DNA of 64,000 bases from Lentzea fradiae (GCF_900100955.1 NZ_FNCC01000002.1:372001-436000), one strand, 5' to 3'. Positions 25,828 through 34,284 are shown, numbered from the stretch's first letter. The notes: generated from the letters alone by a model not told the origin. Made by a program: numbers and translations.

Positions 25828-26059
25828 GCGTCCTCCTCAGATCAGACGTACCGGCCCGATCGTGGCATCTCACCCGTCGGGTACTCGAACGCTTGTTTTT
25901 TGGTAAAGAGGTAGTAATGGGACGACGGGGGCGAACCGGACAGGGTCTGTCTGCCGTCGCTCCGCGGCGGCGAGGGGTGCCCCAGCCGCCCACCCCGCCG
26001 CGCCCGGTGGGCGAGCCTCGCCGCCGTCCGCGGGCCCGCCGACCGATACCCTCTCGCGG

Positions 26060-26524
26060 GTGGATGCTCTTGATCGCCAGATCATCGCCGCGCTGCGGGC
26101 CAACGGACGTGCCACGTACGCCGACCTGGGGCGGCAGGTCGGGTTGTCGGCCTCCGCGGTGCACGAGCGGGTCGGCAAGCTCGAGTCCAGCGGTGTGATC
26201 GTCGGGTACCACGCCGTCGTCGACCCCAGCGCGGTCGGGCTCGGCGTCACGGCGCTGATCGGGATCCACCCCACCGACATCGCGGACGACAACGAGGTCG
26301 CGGTGGCGCTGGGGGAGCTGCACGAGGTCGAGTCCTGTTATCGCGTGGCCGGGGACGAGTCGTTCGTCGTCAAGGTCAGGGTGGCGACGGTGGACGACCT
26401 GGAGCGGTCGCTGGGGCGGCTGCGGCGCATCCCCGGGGTGGCCCGCACCCGCACGACCGTGGTGCTCTCCACCCGGTTCGAGGGGCGCCCGAACACCGTC
26501 GACGAGGAAGGCGACGTAACCTGA
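26060..26524 (+). CDS. Lrp/AsnC family transcriptional regulator
   Basis: A 154-residue feast/famine regulator. An N-terminal helix-turn-helix (LDRQIIAALRANGRATYADL, then RQVGLSASAVHERVGKLESS) is followed by a RAM ligand-binding domain (VTALIGIHPTD, VESCYRVAGDESFVVKVRVA). Such proteins bind amino acids or related metabolites. GTG 26060 starts directly at the first helix. The adjacent downstream genes (DUF4229 protein 4 bp away, then a cysteine-metabolising PLP enzyme) are the likely targets, but this is inference. The 230 bp between it and bldC holds no supported gene, only a short basic open frame. Confidence 0.88.
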   Translation: MDALDRQIIAALRANGRATYADLGRQVGLSASAVHERVGKLESSGVIVGYHAVVDPSAVGLGVTALIGIHPTDIADDNEVAVALGELHEVESCYRVAGDESFVVKVRVATVDDLERSLGRLRRIPGVARTRTTVVLSTRFEGRPNTVDEEGDVT

Positions 26525-26528
26525 ACGG

Positions 26529-26798
26529 GTGCTTGCCCGTGATGTGACGCTCTACGTTCTCGCCCGCCTCGGTCTCGTGGCGGTGGTGACCGGCGCACTC
26601 ATGCTGTTCAACGTTCCGCTGCTGCCCGCGCTCGCGGTCGGTGTCGTCGTCGCGTTGCCGGCCTCGCTGTTCGTGTTCAAGGGGCTGCGGCTGCGGGTCG
26701 CGGCCGGGTTGGACGAGCACCAGGCGCGGCGCCGGGCGGAGCGGGAGAAGCTGCGGTCCGAGCTGCGTGGTGACGAAGGTCCTGTCGTCCGGGGCTGA
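26529..26798 (+). CDS. DUF4229 small membrane protein
   Basis: An 89-residue protein with two hydrophobic helices ([20 protein letters not shown] and [20 protein letters not shown]). A basic amphipathic tail with the motif [19 protein letters not shown] follows and is characteristic of DUF4229. The function is unknown. It begins 4 bp after the Lrp-type regulator gene, so the two are likely co-transcribed. By memory, DUF4229 genes in actinobacteria often lie close to menaquinone or cytochrome genes, which suits this neighbourhood. Confidence 0.75.
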   Translation: MLARDVTLYVLARLGLVAVVTGALMLFNVPLLPALAVGVVVALPASLFVFKGLRLRVAAGLDEHQARRRAEREKLRSELRGDEGPVVRG

Positions 26799-26824
26799 GG
26801 CCCGCGCGCGGTTATCGTGCCCGC

Positions 26825-27913
26825 GTGAGTACATCCGTTGACCGGTGTTGCAGCAGGACCAGGCACTGGGTGCGCGAGGCCGTCGGGATCATCGAGGCGG
26901 ACGCGAACCGCAGCGCCGACACCCACCTGCTGCGCTACCCCCTCCCTCTCGACTGGGGCATCGACCTCTACCTGAAGGACGAGTCGACGCACCCCACGGG
27001 GTCGTTGAAGCACCGGCTGGCACGGTCGTTGTTCCTCTACGCGATCTGCAACGGCTGGGTCACCGGCGGCACGACCGTGATCGAGGCGTCCTCCGGGTCG
27101 ACGGCGGTGTCCGAGGCGTACTTCGCGCGGCTGCTCGGGCTGCCGTTCATCGCGGTGATGCCGCGGTCGACGTCGCAGGAGAAGATCGCGCTGATCGAGC
27201 GGCAGGGCGGGAGGTGCCACTTCATCGACGAGCCGTCGGCGCTCTACGAGGAGTCGCACCGGCTCGCGGCCGAGCTCGGCGGGCACTTCATGGACCAGTT
27301 CACCCACGCCGAGCGCGCCACCGACTGGCGGGGCAACAACAACATCGCCGAGTCGATCTTCGAGCAGATGCGGCTGGAGCCGTCGCCGGAGCCGGAGTGG
27401 GTGGTCGTGGGCGCCGGCACCGGCGGCACGTCCGCGACGATCGGCCGGTACATCCACTACCAGAAGCGGAACACGCGGCTCGCCGTCGTCGACCCGGAGC
27501 ACTCGGTCTTCTTCGACGCGTGGCGTGACCACGACCGGAGCCTGGTGGCGGACCGCGGGTCCGGCATCGAGGGGATCGGGCGGCCGCGGGTGGAGCCGTC
27601 GTTCATCGGCGAGGTGATCGACCGGATGATCAAGGTGCCGGACGCGGCGTCCGTCGCGACGATCCGGTATGTCGAGGAGCTGCTCGGCCGCCGGGTGGGC
27701 GGCTCGACGGGGACGAACCTGTGGGGAGCGTTCCAGATCATCGCCGAGATGAGGCAGTCGCGCACCCGAGGAAGCGTGGTCACGCTGCTCTGCGACGGCG
27801 GCGAGCGTTACGCGAACACCTACTACGACGACTCATGGGTAGCGGCCCAGGGCATGGAGCTGGACCCGTACCTGGACCGTCTCGACAACTTCCACCGCTC
27901 GGGGAACTGGTGA
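26825..27913 (+). CDS. PLP-dependent cysteine synthase-family protein, Cds1-like
   Basis: A 362-residue fold-type II PLP enzyme. The Schiff-base lysine is in [13 protein letters not shown] (near residue 62), the substrate loop is [15 protein letters not shown], and the phosphate-binding glycine loop is [16 protein letters not shown]. The sequence follows the Cds1 branch, cysteine desulfhydrases that make H2S and pyruvate and affect respiration and redox balance in mycobacteria, more closely than O-acetylserine sulfhydrylase. The longer N-terminus ([15 protein letters not shown]) carries two adjacent cysteines. Placement beside respiratory genes and an Lrp regulator fits a sulfur/redox role. 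Confidence 0.82.
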   Translation: MSTSVDRCCSRTRHWVREAVGIIEADANRSADTHLLRYPLPLDWGIDLYLKDESTHPTGSLKHRLARSLFLYAICNGWVTGGTTVIEASSGSTAVSEAYFARLLGLPFIAVMPRSTSQEKIALIERQGGRCHFIDEPSALYEESHRLAAELGGHFMDQFTHAERATDWRGNNNIAESIFEQMRLEPSPEPEWVVVGAGTGGTSATIGRYIHYQKRNTRLAVVDPEHSVFFDAWRDHDRSLVADRGSGIEGIGRPRVEPSFIGEVIDRMIKVPDAASVATIRYVEELLGRRVGGSTGTNLWGAFQIIAEMRQSRTRGSVVTLLCDGGERYANTYYDDSWVAAQGMELDPYLDRLDNFHRSGNW

Positions 27914-27967
27914 CGAGCGTGCTGCGTCACAGCGTCACCTGAGCACCTGAGTCCGCAGGGGGGACCT

Positions 27968-28273
27968 GTGTCGTCGCTGTTCACCGACGCGGCCGAGCTG
28001 CGCGCGTACGCCGAGTACCTGCGCACCGAGGCCCAAGAGTTCGAGACGATCCGCTCGTACGTCCACTCGACGGCGTGCGACAAGTCCGGTTTCACCGGCT
28101 TGCTCGCGCTGCTGCAGCCCGGTGTGGACGTCGTGCGCGCGCTCTTCGACGAGACGCTCGACTTCGGCAAGTCGAAGCTCGAGGGCACCGCGTCGGCGGT
28201 GGAGGCGACGGCCCAGAACTACGAGGACGTCGAGAAGGCCCAGATGGCGATCTTCAACGGGATCCTCAGGTGA
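27968..28273 (+). CDS. EspC/DUF2580-like type VII secretion partner protein
   Basis: A 101-residue helical protein. Two long helices are predicted (ELRAYAEYLRTEAQEFETIR and KLEGTASAVEATAQNYEDVE). It has the late Y-x3-E pattern (Y85 and E89 in YEDVEKA) used as a type VII secretion signal. The size and ending resemble EspC/DUF2580 proteins, which pair with a second effector. GGGGGGA at 27958-27964 precedes GTG 27968. The stop overlaps the large effector gene by 4 bp, as expected for a secreted heterodimer. No ESX core genes are in the window, so the secretion machine would be encoded elsewhere. Confidence 0.7.
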   Translation: MSSLFTDAAELRAYAEYLRTEAQEFETIRSYVHSTACDKSGFTGLLALLQPGVDVVRALFDETLDFGKSKLEGTASAVEATAQNYEDVEKAQMAIFNGILR

Positions 28274-31092
28274 CCGCCGCGGCCTACCAGGCCCCCCGCC
28301 CGGTCGCGGCCTCGCTCAAGCAGCCCGAGGTCGACACGGCCTCGCTCAACGAGGTGCTGCGGGACCAGGGCTGGGGCGTCCAGGCTGTCGACTGGGTGTT
28401 CGAGGCGGTCACGGGCGAGAGCCTCGTCTCGACGATCATCACGCCGATCACCGGCGACTGGTCGAAGATCCGCGCGGACGGCGACGCGTGGCGCATGGTC
28501 GGCAACGCCATGAACGACGTCTCGTACAACCTCACCGACGCCGTCGGCAAGGTGCGCGACCACTGGGACGGCGACGCCGCACGCGCGCACGAGGCGTACA
28601 TCGCGCTGGGCTGGAAGGCCGGTCTCCTCGCGGAGATGGGCGTCGCACAGCTGATCGCGAAGGGCTTCGACACCGTCGCGTCCGGCGCGGAGGCCCTCGG
28701 CAAGCAGGCCGCGCGCCTGCTCGACTACCTGGTCAACAAGCTGCTGGAAGCGGCGGCCACCGTCTGGATCCCGGTGGGCGGCTGGATCAAGGCCGCCGAG
28801 ATGGTCTGGAACGCCTACCAGATCTACCGCCGTGTCATGGACATCATCGACACGGTCAAGAAGCTCATCGCCGACGTGAAGGCGCTCTTCGACGCCGTCG
28901 GCCGCGTCTTCTCGGCCATCGGCAAGCTGAAGGACGCCGACTCGCTCGCCGAGGCCATGAACGCCACCCAGGAGGTGGCCGAGGCGGGGCGCGACGTCCG
29001 CAACGCGATCAACGACCTCCGCGACGACGCGACGTCCATCAAGGAGTCGGCCACCGAGATCGCCGACCGCGGCAGGGACATCGGCGACCGCGTCCGCGAG
29101 GTCACCGCCCCACCCGGTCAGCCGGAGGGCGCCAAACCGGCAGCCGCCGTCGCACCGGGTGGCGCCCCGGTGGCCCCGCCCCCGGACGTCCCCGGCACCA
29201 CCGACGCCCCCGCCACGCACGCCGCCGCTGCGGCGGGCCCCGCCGTCTCGGCACCCCCGCCGGTGACCGGCAGCGCGCCCACCGGCGGAGGCGCTCCCGC
29301 TGGTGGCGGCGGCGTTCCCGCGGGAGGCGTGACCGCTCCTCCTGGCCCCAACACGACGCACGCCGCGGGCGCGGCCCCCACGATCGCCCCGCCGTCGTCG
29401 ACCCAGCACACGCCGATGGGCGGCGCCGTGCCGATGGGCGCCCCGATGGCGGGCGGCGCGGGCGGCGGCGACCAGGCCCGCGGCTCCGGCTCCCGTCCGG
29501 GCGCGGGCGGCGTGCCGCACTTCCCGACGACGAGCTCCCCGTCCACCCCGGCGGCAGGGACCACGCCGGGAAGCACGGCTGGTGGCTCCCGGCCGTCCGG
29601 CGGCCTCCCGACCCCGCCGAGCCACGCGACGACCGGCACGGACAGCGGCAACGACCGGCCCACGACGCGCCCGGCCTCCGGCTCGGAGGGTGGCACCGAC
29701 CGGCCGGCCACCCGTCCCACCCCGGACTCGGACGGGCCGCGCCCGACGCCGAGCACCCCCACCTCGCACGCGACACCGGACACGCACCCCACGCAGGGCG
29801 GCCACGCCACCCCGGGCAGCCACTCCACACCGGACACGCACTCGACGCCATCGCCTCCCGGTCACACGCCGACCACGGGCGACCACTCGACCCCGGGCAC
29901 GCACCACGCGCCGTCCTCCGGCGGCGGTCTGCCCTCGCCGCCCGGCCACACGCCGACCACCGGCGACCACTCGCCCGCAGGCGGCGGCACGTCGCACGAG
30001 CAGCCCGCCTCGCGCCCGCACGACTCCGCGCCCACCCCGGCGGACACCAGGCCCCACGACACCCCGGACACCCGCCCGCACGACACCCCGGACACCCGCC
30101 CGCACGACACGGGTACCAGCGGCGCCGACGACGTCCGGCACGACCAGCCGGACCGCACGCCCGACCACACCCCCGAGCCGAGGCACGACACTCCGGCCCA
30201 CGACAACAACGCCGCCCACAACGGCACCGACAACACCCACGACAACAACAACGGCAACGGCGACAGCAACACCCCGCCGCCGGCACCGGCCCCCGACCTC
30301 CGCGGCCACTTCGACGCCGCGGCGATGGCGGCGCAGGGCCAGGGCTACCAGCACCAGCTGGAGCAGATGCTGCCGGACCAGGCCGACCGCGACCGCTACG
30401 TCGAGCTGAGCACGAAGCTGTCCACGGAGCTGAGCGCGGACGAGGCGCAGCACGTCGCCGACGTCCGCAACCAGATCAGGGTCGACAACGGCGAGATCGT
30501 CACGAAGGCGCTCAACCAGGGGGCGCTGAACACCTACCTGCCCGAGCAGCCGCACGCGCCCGGCAGCAAGCAGGAGACCTGGCAGAACCAGATGGGCGGC
30601 TCGGTCGCCCGCGGCCAGGACGTGGTGGGCGTCAACACGCCGCAGGGCCTGCGCGACGGCCTGGCGCTCGACGACAAGGGCCAGGGCTGGACGCCGATCC
30701 CGGAGGGCGCGCCGAGCGCGATGCAGCTGCGGTACGAGCTGACGGACCAGAACGCGGGCAACCACAACGTGCCGTTCGGCGGGCCGAAGAAGGACGTGCC
30801 GGACTTCAGCCAGCCGGGGCCGTACCCGCAGACGCACTACCAGTCGCCGCAGGAGCAGGCGCACTACGAGGCGGCGCAGAAGCAGATGGCGGCGGCGGGT
30901 GGCAGCACGCAGGTCCACGACGGCTACGACCCGTTCACGGGCACCGGGTACACGATGGGCGGCATCCCGGAGTGGCGGGTCGACGGTGGCACGCCGTTGC
31001 CGGATCGTGCCGAGATCTGGCAGGTGAACGCCGACGGCTCTGAGAAACTGCACGCCGTGTACGACCGCAAGTTCGGCTGGACGAGGCTCTGA
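28270..31092 (+). CDS. Large WXG-like effector with Pro/Thr/His-rich linker and unrecognised C-terminal domain
   Basis: A 940-residue protein with three parts. Residues 1-280 are helical, with a W-D-G turn at 99-101 (VRDHWDGDAARAHEA) and long amphipathic helices, as in WXG100-like N-terminal domains of type VII effectors. Residues 280-675 are disordered and Pro/Thr/Gly/His-rich with tandem repeats. Residues 676-940 form a compact C-terminal domain with the landmarks SVARGQD (R781), VPFGGP (836), PFTGTGYT (888) and a GWTRL end. This is the layout of a polymorphic toxin, with the C-terminus as payload. The payload family is unrecognised and toxicity is inferred. A related domain is in the gene at 31508. 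Confidence 0.75.
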   Translation: MTAAAYQAPRPVAASLKQPEVDTASLNEVLRDQGWGVQAVDWVFEAVTGESLVSTIITPITGDWSKIRADGDAWRMVGNAMNDVSYNLTDAVGKVRDHWDGDAARAHEAYIALGWKAGLLAEMGVAQLIAKGFDTVASGAEALGKQAARLLDYLVNKLLEAAATVWIPVGGWIKAAEMVWNAYQIYRRVMDIIDTVKKLIADVKALFDAVGRVFSAIGKLKDADSLAEAMNATQEVAEAGRDVRNAINDLRDDATSIKESATEIADRGRDIGDRVREVTAPPGQPEGAKPAAAVAPGGAPVAPPPDVPGTTDAPATHAAAAAGPAVSAPPPVTGSAPTGGGAPAGGGGVPAGGVTAPPGPNTTHAAGAAPTIAPPSSTQHTPMGGAVPMGAPMAGGAGGGDQARGSGSRPGAGGVPHFPTTSSPSTPAAGTTPGSTAGGSRPSGGLPTPPSHATTGTDSGNDRPTTRPASGSEGGTDRPATRPTPDSDGPRPTPSTPTSHATPDTHPTQGGHATPGSHSTPDTHSTPSPPGHTPTTGDHSTPGTHHAPSSGGGLPSPPGHTPTTGDHSPAGGGTSHEQPASRPHDSAPTPADTRPHDTPDTRPHDTPDTRPHDTGTSGADDVRHDQPDRTPDHTPEPRHDTPAHDNNAAHNGTDNTHDNNNGNGDSNTPPPAPAPDLRGHFDAAAMAAQGQGYQHQLEQMLPDQADRDRYVELSTKLSTELSADEAQHVADVRNQIRVDNGEIVTKALNQGALNTYLPEQPHAPGSKQETWQNQMGGSVARGQDVVGVNTPQGLRDGLALDDKGQGWTPIPEGAPSAMQLRYELTDQNAGNHNVPFGGPKKDVPDFSQPGPYPQTHYQSPQEQAHYEAAQKQMAAAGGSTQVHDGYDPFTGTGYTMGGIPEWRVDGGTPLPDRAEIWQVNADGSEKLHAVYDRKFGWTRL
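29857..30108 (+). repeat. Direct repeats in the effector linker
   Basis: Two kinds of in-frame repeats lie in the linker of the large effector. A 33-bp unit at 29857-29889 and 29941-29973 encodes PGHTPTTGDHS with few base changes. A 24-bp unit repeats exactly at 30061-30084 and 30085-30108 (encoding TPDTRPHD), with a degraded copy just before. These are sites of easy slippage or recombination, so linker length may vary. Confidence 0.85.
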
Positions 31093-31511
31093 TGACGCGG
31101 TACTCGCAGGAGTTGGCCGAGTACCGGGGTGAGGTGTTCTTCGCGGGTGCGGAGGACGCCCACCACGTGTGGATCCGCAAGATCCCCGGCGTGACCTACG
31201 CCATCGACGAGCGGTTCGAGGTCTACAACGGCCGCGAGCTGAAGACGGTGGCGGTCGCGGACCTCGACGCCTGGTACGAGGAGCGGATGACGGCCACCTG
31301 GCGCGGGCAGCCGTTCAACGTCGTCTCGGTCGAGGGCGGGAAGGCGGAGGCCGGGTACGTGGGCGGCGAGTACGTCTGGGCGCGGCAGAACGGTCTCGAC
31401 GGCGACCAGTACAACGGCTTCACGGCGACGATCGACGTCGGCGAGCTGGCGGACGTGCAGGTCGACCGCACCGACTTCCTGGTGCGGTGGAAGGAGAAGA
31501 ACCCGGGATGA
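31092..31511 (+). CDS. Putative immunity protein with two YRG-type repeats
   Basis: A 139-residue soluble protein made of two repeats about 59 residues apart, starting YRGEVFFAG (Y11) and WRGQPFNVV (W70). Each has a beta-rich stretch ending in a DLDAW or DVGEL segment. It starts 1 bp inside the effector stop, the usual place for an immunity protein that protects the producer. The same repeat occurs twice in the C-terminus of the next gene. The family is unrecognised; the immunity role comes from position and small acidic character. No signal peptide is seen, so it would act in the cytoplasm. Confidence 0.65.
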   Translation: MTRYSQELAEYRGEVFFAGAEDAHHVWIRKIPGVTYAIDERFEVYNGRELKTVAVADLDAWYEERMTATWRGQPFNVVSVEGGKAEAGYVGGEYVWARQNGLDGDQYNGFTATIDVGELADVQVDRTDFLVRWKEKNPG

Positions 31512-32494
31512 GCACCCCTCAGGCCGTGCGCAAGGCGGCCGGCATCGGGCCGGAGACGATCCTGCAGAAGATCGTGCACCCGGCCGTCGCGCAGCTCTAC
31601 CTGGGCAACGTCGTCGTGCCGGGCAAGTTCGAGCCGCACCGGGCGGCCGGGTTCGTCACGCGCGGGCAGGACTTCCCGCAGGGCACCTCCGACCAGTTCG
31701 CCGAGGCGTTCGGCGTCGACAAGGTCGCGGGCTGGCCGCGCGGCACGCAGTACCTGCTGCGGTTCCTCGCGCACACCACCGAGCTGTTCGACACGAGCTT
31801 CGGCGGTCCCACGCTCGAGGGCGCGCAGAAGATGGGCACGACCCGCGTCTACCCGGCGCCGTTCACGGGCACCGGCTACACGCCGAGCGCGACCCCGGTC
31901 CCCGAGTACGTCATGGACCTCGCCGAGCTGCCCGCGGGCACCGAGCTGTGGCGGTTCGAGCCGGACGGCGGGGGGCGCAGCGTCGGCAAGTACCTGCACC
32001 GCCAGGTGGGCTGGGTTCCCACGGGCGACGTCGGCTTCGGGCCGGGGAGGTTCTGGCAGGCGCCGGTCGCGCTGCGGCCGACCGTCCGCCGCGGACTGAT
32101 CGGGCGCTACCGGGGCCAGGACTTCGACGTCGACTTCGGTCCGTCGGCCGGTTCGGTGCTGCTGCACCCGCTCGCGGGCCAGCCCGCGCCGCCGGACTTC
32201 GTCGACGACGACGGCATGCGGTACCTGGAGGTGCCGGACGCGGTGGTCGAGGACCTCCAGCTGGTCCGCACGCTCTGCACGTACCGCGGCGCGGAGTTCG
32301 AGATCGTCGGCGTGTTCGGCGAGCAGGCGGTGCTGCACTTCCTCGGCGAGAACCACGAGGTGGCGGAGCAGCTCGGTCTGTCCGAGGTGGACTTCCGGCA
32401 GTGGCGCACGTTCGCCCACCGCGCCGAGGTGACCGACATCCGCCCGGACGCGCGGCCCGTGCGGCGCGGCCTCTTCGGGAGGGAGAACGCATGA
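31508..32494 (+). CDS. Protein combining an effector-like domain with YRG repeats
   Basis: A 328-residue protein. Residues 1-180 mirror the C-terminal domain of the large effector: FVTRGQD (R52), TSFGGP (98), PFTGTGYT (118), then PEYVMDLAELPAGTELW and a QVGWVP end, in the same order and with similar spacing. Residues 195-320 carry two YRG repeats (Y201 in GRYRGQDF and Y259 in CTYRGAEF) like those of the putative immunity protein. It lacks the secretion N-terminus, so it probably stays in the cell. It could be a decoy, an orphan toxin-immunity fusion or a regulator. It overlaps both neighbours by 4 bp. Confidence 0.65.
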   Translation: MSTPQAVRKAAGIGPETILQKIVHPAVAQLYLGNVVVPGKFEPHRAAGFVTRGQDFPQGTSDQFAEAFGVDKVAGWPRGTQYLLRFLAHTTELFDTSFGGPTLEGAQKMGTTRVYPAPFTGTGYTPSATPVPEYVMDLAELPAGTELWRFEPDGGGRSVGKYLHRQVGWVPTGDVGFGPGRFWQAPVALRPTVRRGLIGRYRGQDFDVDFGPSAGSVLLHPLAGQPAPPDFVDDDGMRYLEVPDAVVEDLQLVRTLCTYRGAEFEIVGVFGEQAVLHFLGENHEVAEQLGLSEVDFRQWRTFAHRAEVTDIRPDARPVRRGLFGRENA

Positions 32495-32943
32495 CCACCC
32501 CTGACGACGGCTGGAAGACCGCGGAGCTGCGGGCGGCGGAGGCGCAGGTGGACGCGCGCGCCAAGGAGGCGCAGGACCTCGCGAACCGCCTGAAGGCGAC
32601 GCCGCTGCCGCCGATCCCGCCGGCCGACTTCAAGGCCATCGCCCAGCAGGTCGAACGGGCCGCGCAGGAACGGGACGCGCCCGCGCAGCTCAAGGCGCTC
32701 AAGCGCAAGGTGGACGCGGGCGAGTTCACCTGGGAGGACGTCGTCTCCGGCAAGGTGGCGGGCGACCCGGACGTGCAGGCCATGCAGCAGGAGAACGTCG
32801 CCAAGATGAAGCAGGCGTTCCAGCTGCTTCAGGAGGGCCTGACGGCCGACGAGATCATGCAGGCCCAACGGCCGCACCGGGGTCCCGTCGACGACGACGG
32901 CGACCAGCTCGACCCGGGCATCTTCACGGAGGACAAGTGGTGA
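32491..32943 (+). CDS. Helical accessory protein, paralogue A
   Basis: A 150-residue, highly charged helical protein of unrecognised family. It has the core motif FTWEDVVSGKVAGDPDV (W81, D92-P93) and a conserved acidic end IFTEDKW. The next gene encodes a relative with SWRQVLTGEASHDPLV and QFTEDAW. The N-terminal half (AEAQVDARAKEAQDLANRL) is suited to coiled coil. It may be a chaperone or partner for the secreted proteins. ATG 32491 overlaps the previous stop by 4 bp, tying it to the effector operon. Confidence 0.6.
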   Translation: MTTPDDGWKTAELRAAEAQVDARAKEAQDLANRLKATPLPPIPPADFKAIAQQVERAAQERDAPAQLKALKRKVDAGEFTWEDVVSGKVAGDPDVQAMQQENVAKMKQAFQLLQEGLTADEIMQAQRPHRGPVDDDGDQLDPGIFTEDKW

Positions 32944-33344
32944 TGACGGCTTGGCGAACACCGGACGTCCTCGCCGCGGAGGACTTCCTCTCGGGCGCGG
33001 TCGCGGACGTGGACCGCGCCATGCGGTCGGCGCAGCAGGGCCTGCGGGGCCGGGAACCGTCCACGGAGGACATCCGCAGGGTGATGCAGTTCGCGAGGTC
33101 GGCCGAAGCCTCGCCCGCGATGCGGCAGCTCGCGGACCGCATCGCGCGGGGCGCCGGCCTGAGCTGGCGGCAGGTCCTCACCGGTGAGGCGAGCCACGAC
33201 CCGCTGGTGCGTCAGGCGCTGGAGGCCGACCGCGACCGGCTCGACGAGCTGATCAAGGGGGAGGCGGCCCCGCCGCGTCCTCCCCGCAGGCCCGCTCGCA
33301 CGGACGACGACGAGCCGGTGCAGTTCACCGAGGACGCGTGGTGA
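32940..33344 (+). CDS. Helical accessory protein, paralogue B
   Basis: A 134-residue helical protein, the last gene of the effector operon. It shares with paralogue A the motif W-x2-V-x2-G-x4-DP-x-V (SWRQVLTGEASHDPLV, W76) and the terminal FTEDxW. Its N-terminal half (FLSGAVADVDRAMRSAQQG) is amphipathic and a proline/arginine-rich segment (PPRPPRRPARTDDDE) precedes the end. GTG 32940 gives a 4-bp overlap; GTG 32937 or ATG 32943 are alternatives. The family is unrecognised. A duplicated pair with identical ends suggests the FTEDxW tail docks on a shared partner. Confidence 0.6.
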   Translation: MMTAWRTPDVLAAEDFLSGAVADVDRAMRSAQQGLRGREPSTEDIRRVMQFARSAEASPAMRQLADRIARGAGLSWRQVLTGEASHDPLVRQALEADRDRLDELIKGEAAPPRPPRRPARTDDDEPVQFTEDAW

Positions 33345-33365
33345 GCGGCCAGTCAGTCCGGCACG

Positions 33366-34238
33366 TCAGTCCAGCACGAGCGCGACGCTGATCAGCACGG
33401 CCCAGGCGAGCATCGCGAGCCCGGTGAACTGAAGCACCGGGATCAGGTCCTTGCCGCCCCGTCCCGCGGCGACGCGGCGCACGGCGGGCAGCAGGATCGG
33501 CGCGGCGAGGAAGCCCAGCAACGCGTAGGGCACCCGCACGGTCATGCCCAGCGCGATCAGGAACGGCACGACCACCAGCGCCAGGTACAGCCGGCGGGTG
33601 TCCTTGTCGCCCAGCACCACGGCCAGGGTCCGCTTGCCCGACACGGCGTCGGTCGGGATGTCGCGCAGGTTGTTCGCCACCAGCACCGCGGCTGAGATCG
33701 CTCCCATCGCGATCGACCCGCCGATGCCGATGCCGGTGACCTCACCGCTCTGCACGTACAGCGTGCCGAGCACCGCGGCCGGTCCGAAGAAGAGGAACAC
33801 CGCGATCTCGCCGAGGCCCGCGTAGCCGTACGGGCGCTTGCCGCCCGTGTAGAACCACGCGCCCGCGATGCACACGGCCCCGAGCCCCAGCAGCCACCAG
33901 TAGCCGGACAGCGCCACCAGCGCGACACCGGCCACCGCCCCGGCCCCGAGCGAGACGAACGCCGCCAGCCGCACGTGCTTCGCCTCGGCGGCGCCGGACC
34001 CGGTCAGGCGGAACGGTCCCACCCGGTTGTCGTCGGTGCCGCGGATGCCGTCGGAGTAGTCGTTGGCGAAGTTCACGCCGATCTGGAACGCGACCGAGAC
34101 GACCAGCGCGAGCACCGCGTAGAGGGGCTTGAGCTCGTCGATGTGGTGTGCCGCCGCAGCGCCCACGACCACGGGCGCGATCGAGTTCGGCAGGGTGCGC
34201 GGGCGGGTCCCCTGGATCCACTGGACGACTGAGGCCAT
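33366..34238 (-). CDS. menA: 1,4-dihydroxy-2-naphthoate polyprenyltransferase
   Basis: A 290-residue, eight- to nine-helix UbiA-family prenyltransferase that attaches the isoprenoid tail to dihydroxynaphthoate, giving demethylmenaquinone. The Mg-diphosphate motif is NFANDYSDGIRGTDD near residue 65 and the second aspartate motif is NNLRDIPTDAVSGKRT near 190. The N-terminus QGTRPRTLPNSIAPVVVG is characteristic of MenA. ATG 34238 begins there; a longer frame from 34262 adds eight residues. It is convergent with the effector operon (21-bp gap). The product is methylated by MenG (49270). Confidence 0.95.
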   Translation of the reverse strand: MASVVQWIQGTRPRTLPNSIAPVVVGAAAAHHIDELKPLYAVLALVVSVAFQIGVNFANDYSDGIRGTDDNRVGPFRLTGSGAAEAKHVRLAAFVSLGAGAVAGVALVALSGYWWLLGLGAVCIAGAWFYTGGKRPYGYAGLGEIAVFLFFGPAAVLGTLYVQSGEVTGIGIGGSIAMGAISAAVLVANNLRDIPTDAVSGKRTLAVVLGDKDTRRLYLALVVVPFLIALGMTVRVPYALLGFLAAPILLPAVRRVAAGRGGKDLIPVLQFTGLAMLAWAVLISVALVLD

Positions 34239-34284
34239 GCCCCCATCCTCACCCATGACCACTGAGGACCCGCCGACGGGTGGA

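Noticed and set aside
25893..26198. A 101-codon Arg/Pro-rich open frame between bldC and the Lrp gene
   Set aside because: It overlaps the Lrp gene in another frame and has no coding signature beyond GC bias; only a basic low-complexity stretch.
28122..31043. Alternative long frames (973 codons plus, 944 codons minus) over the effector gene
   Set aside because: The frame at 28270 has the helical N-terminus, coupled start and similarity to the 31508 product; the others are low-complexity Arg-rich shadows.
30610..31089. Assigning the effector C-terminus to ADP-ribosyltransferase or TNT NAD-glycohydrolase toxins
   Set aside because: An arginine, a GTGYT segment and a later glutamate are present in order, but spacing and surrounding motifs do not match either family well enough to name.
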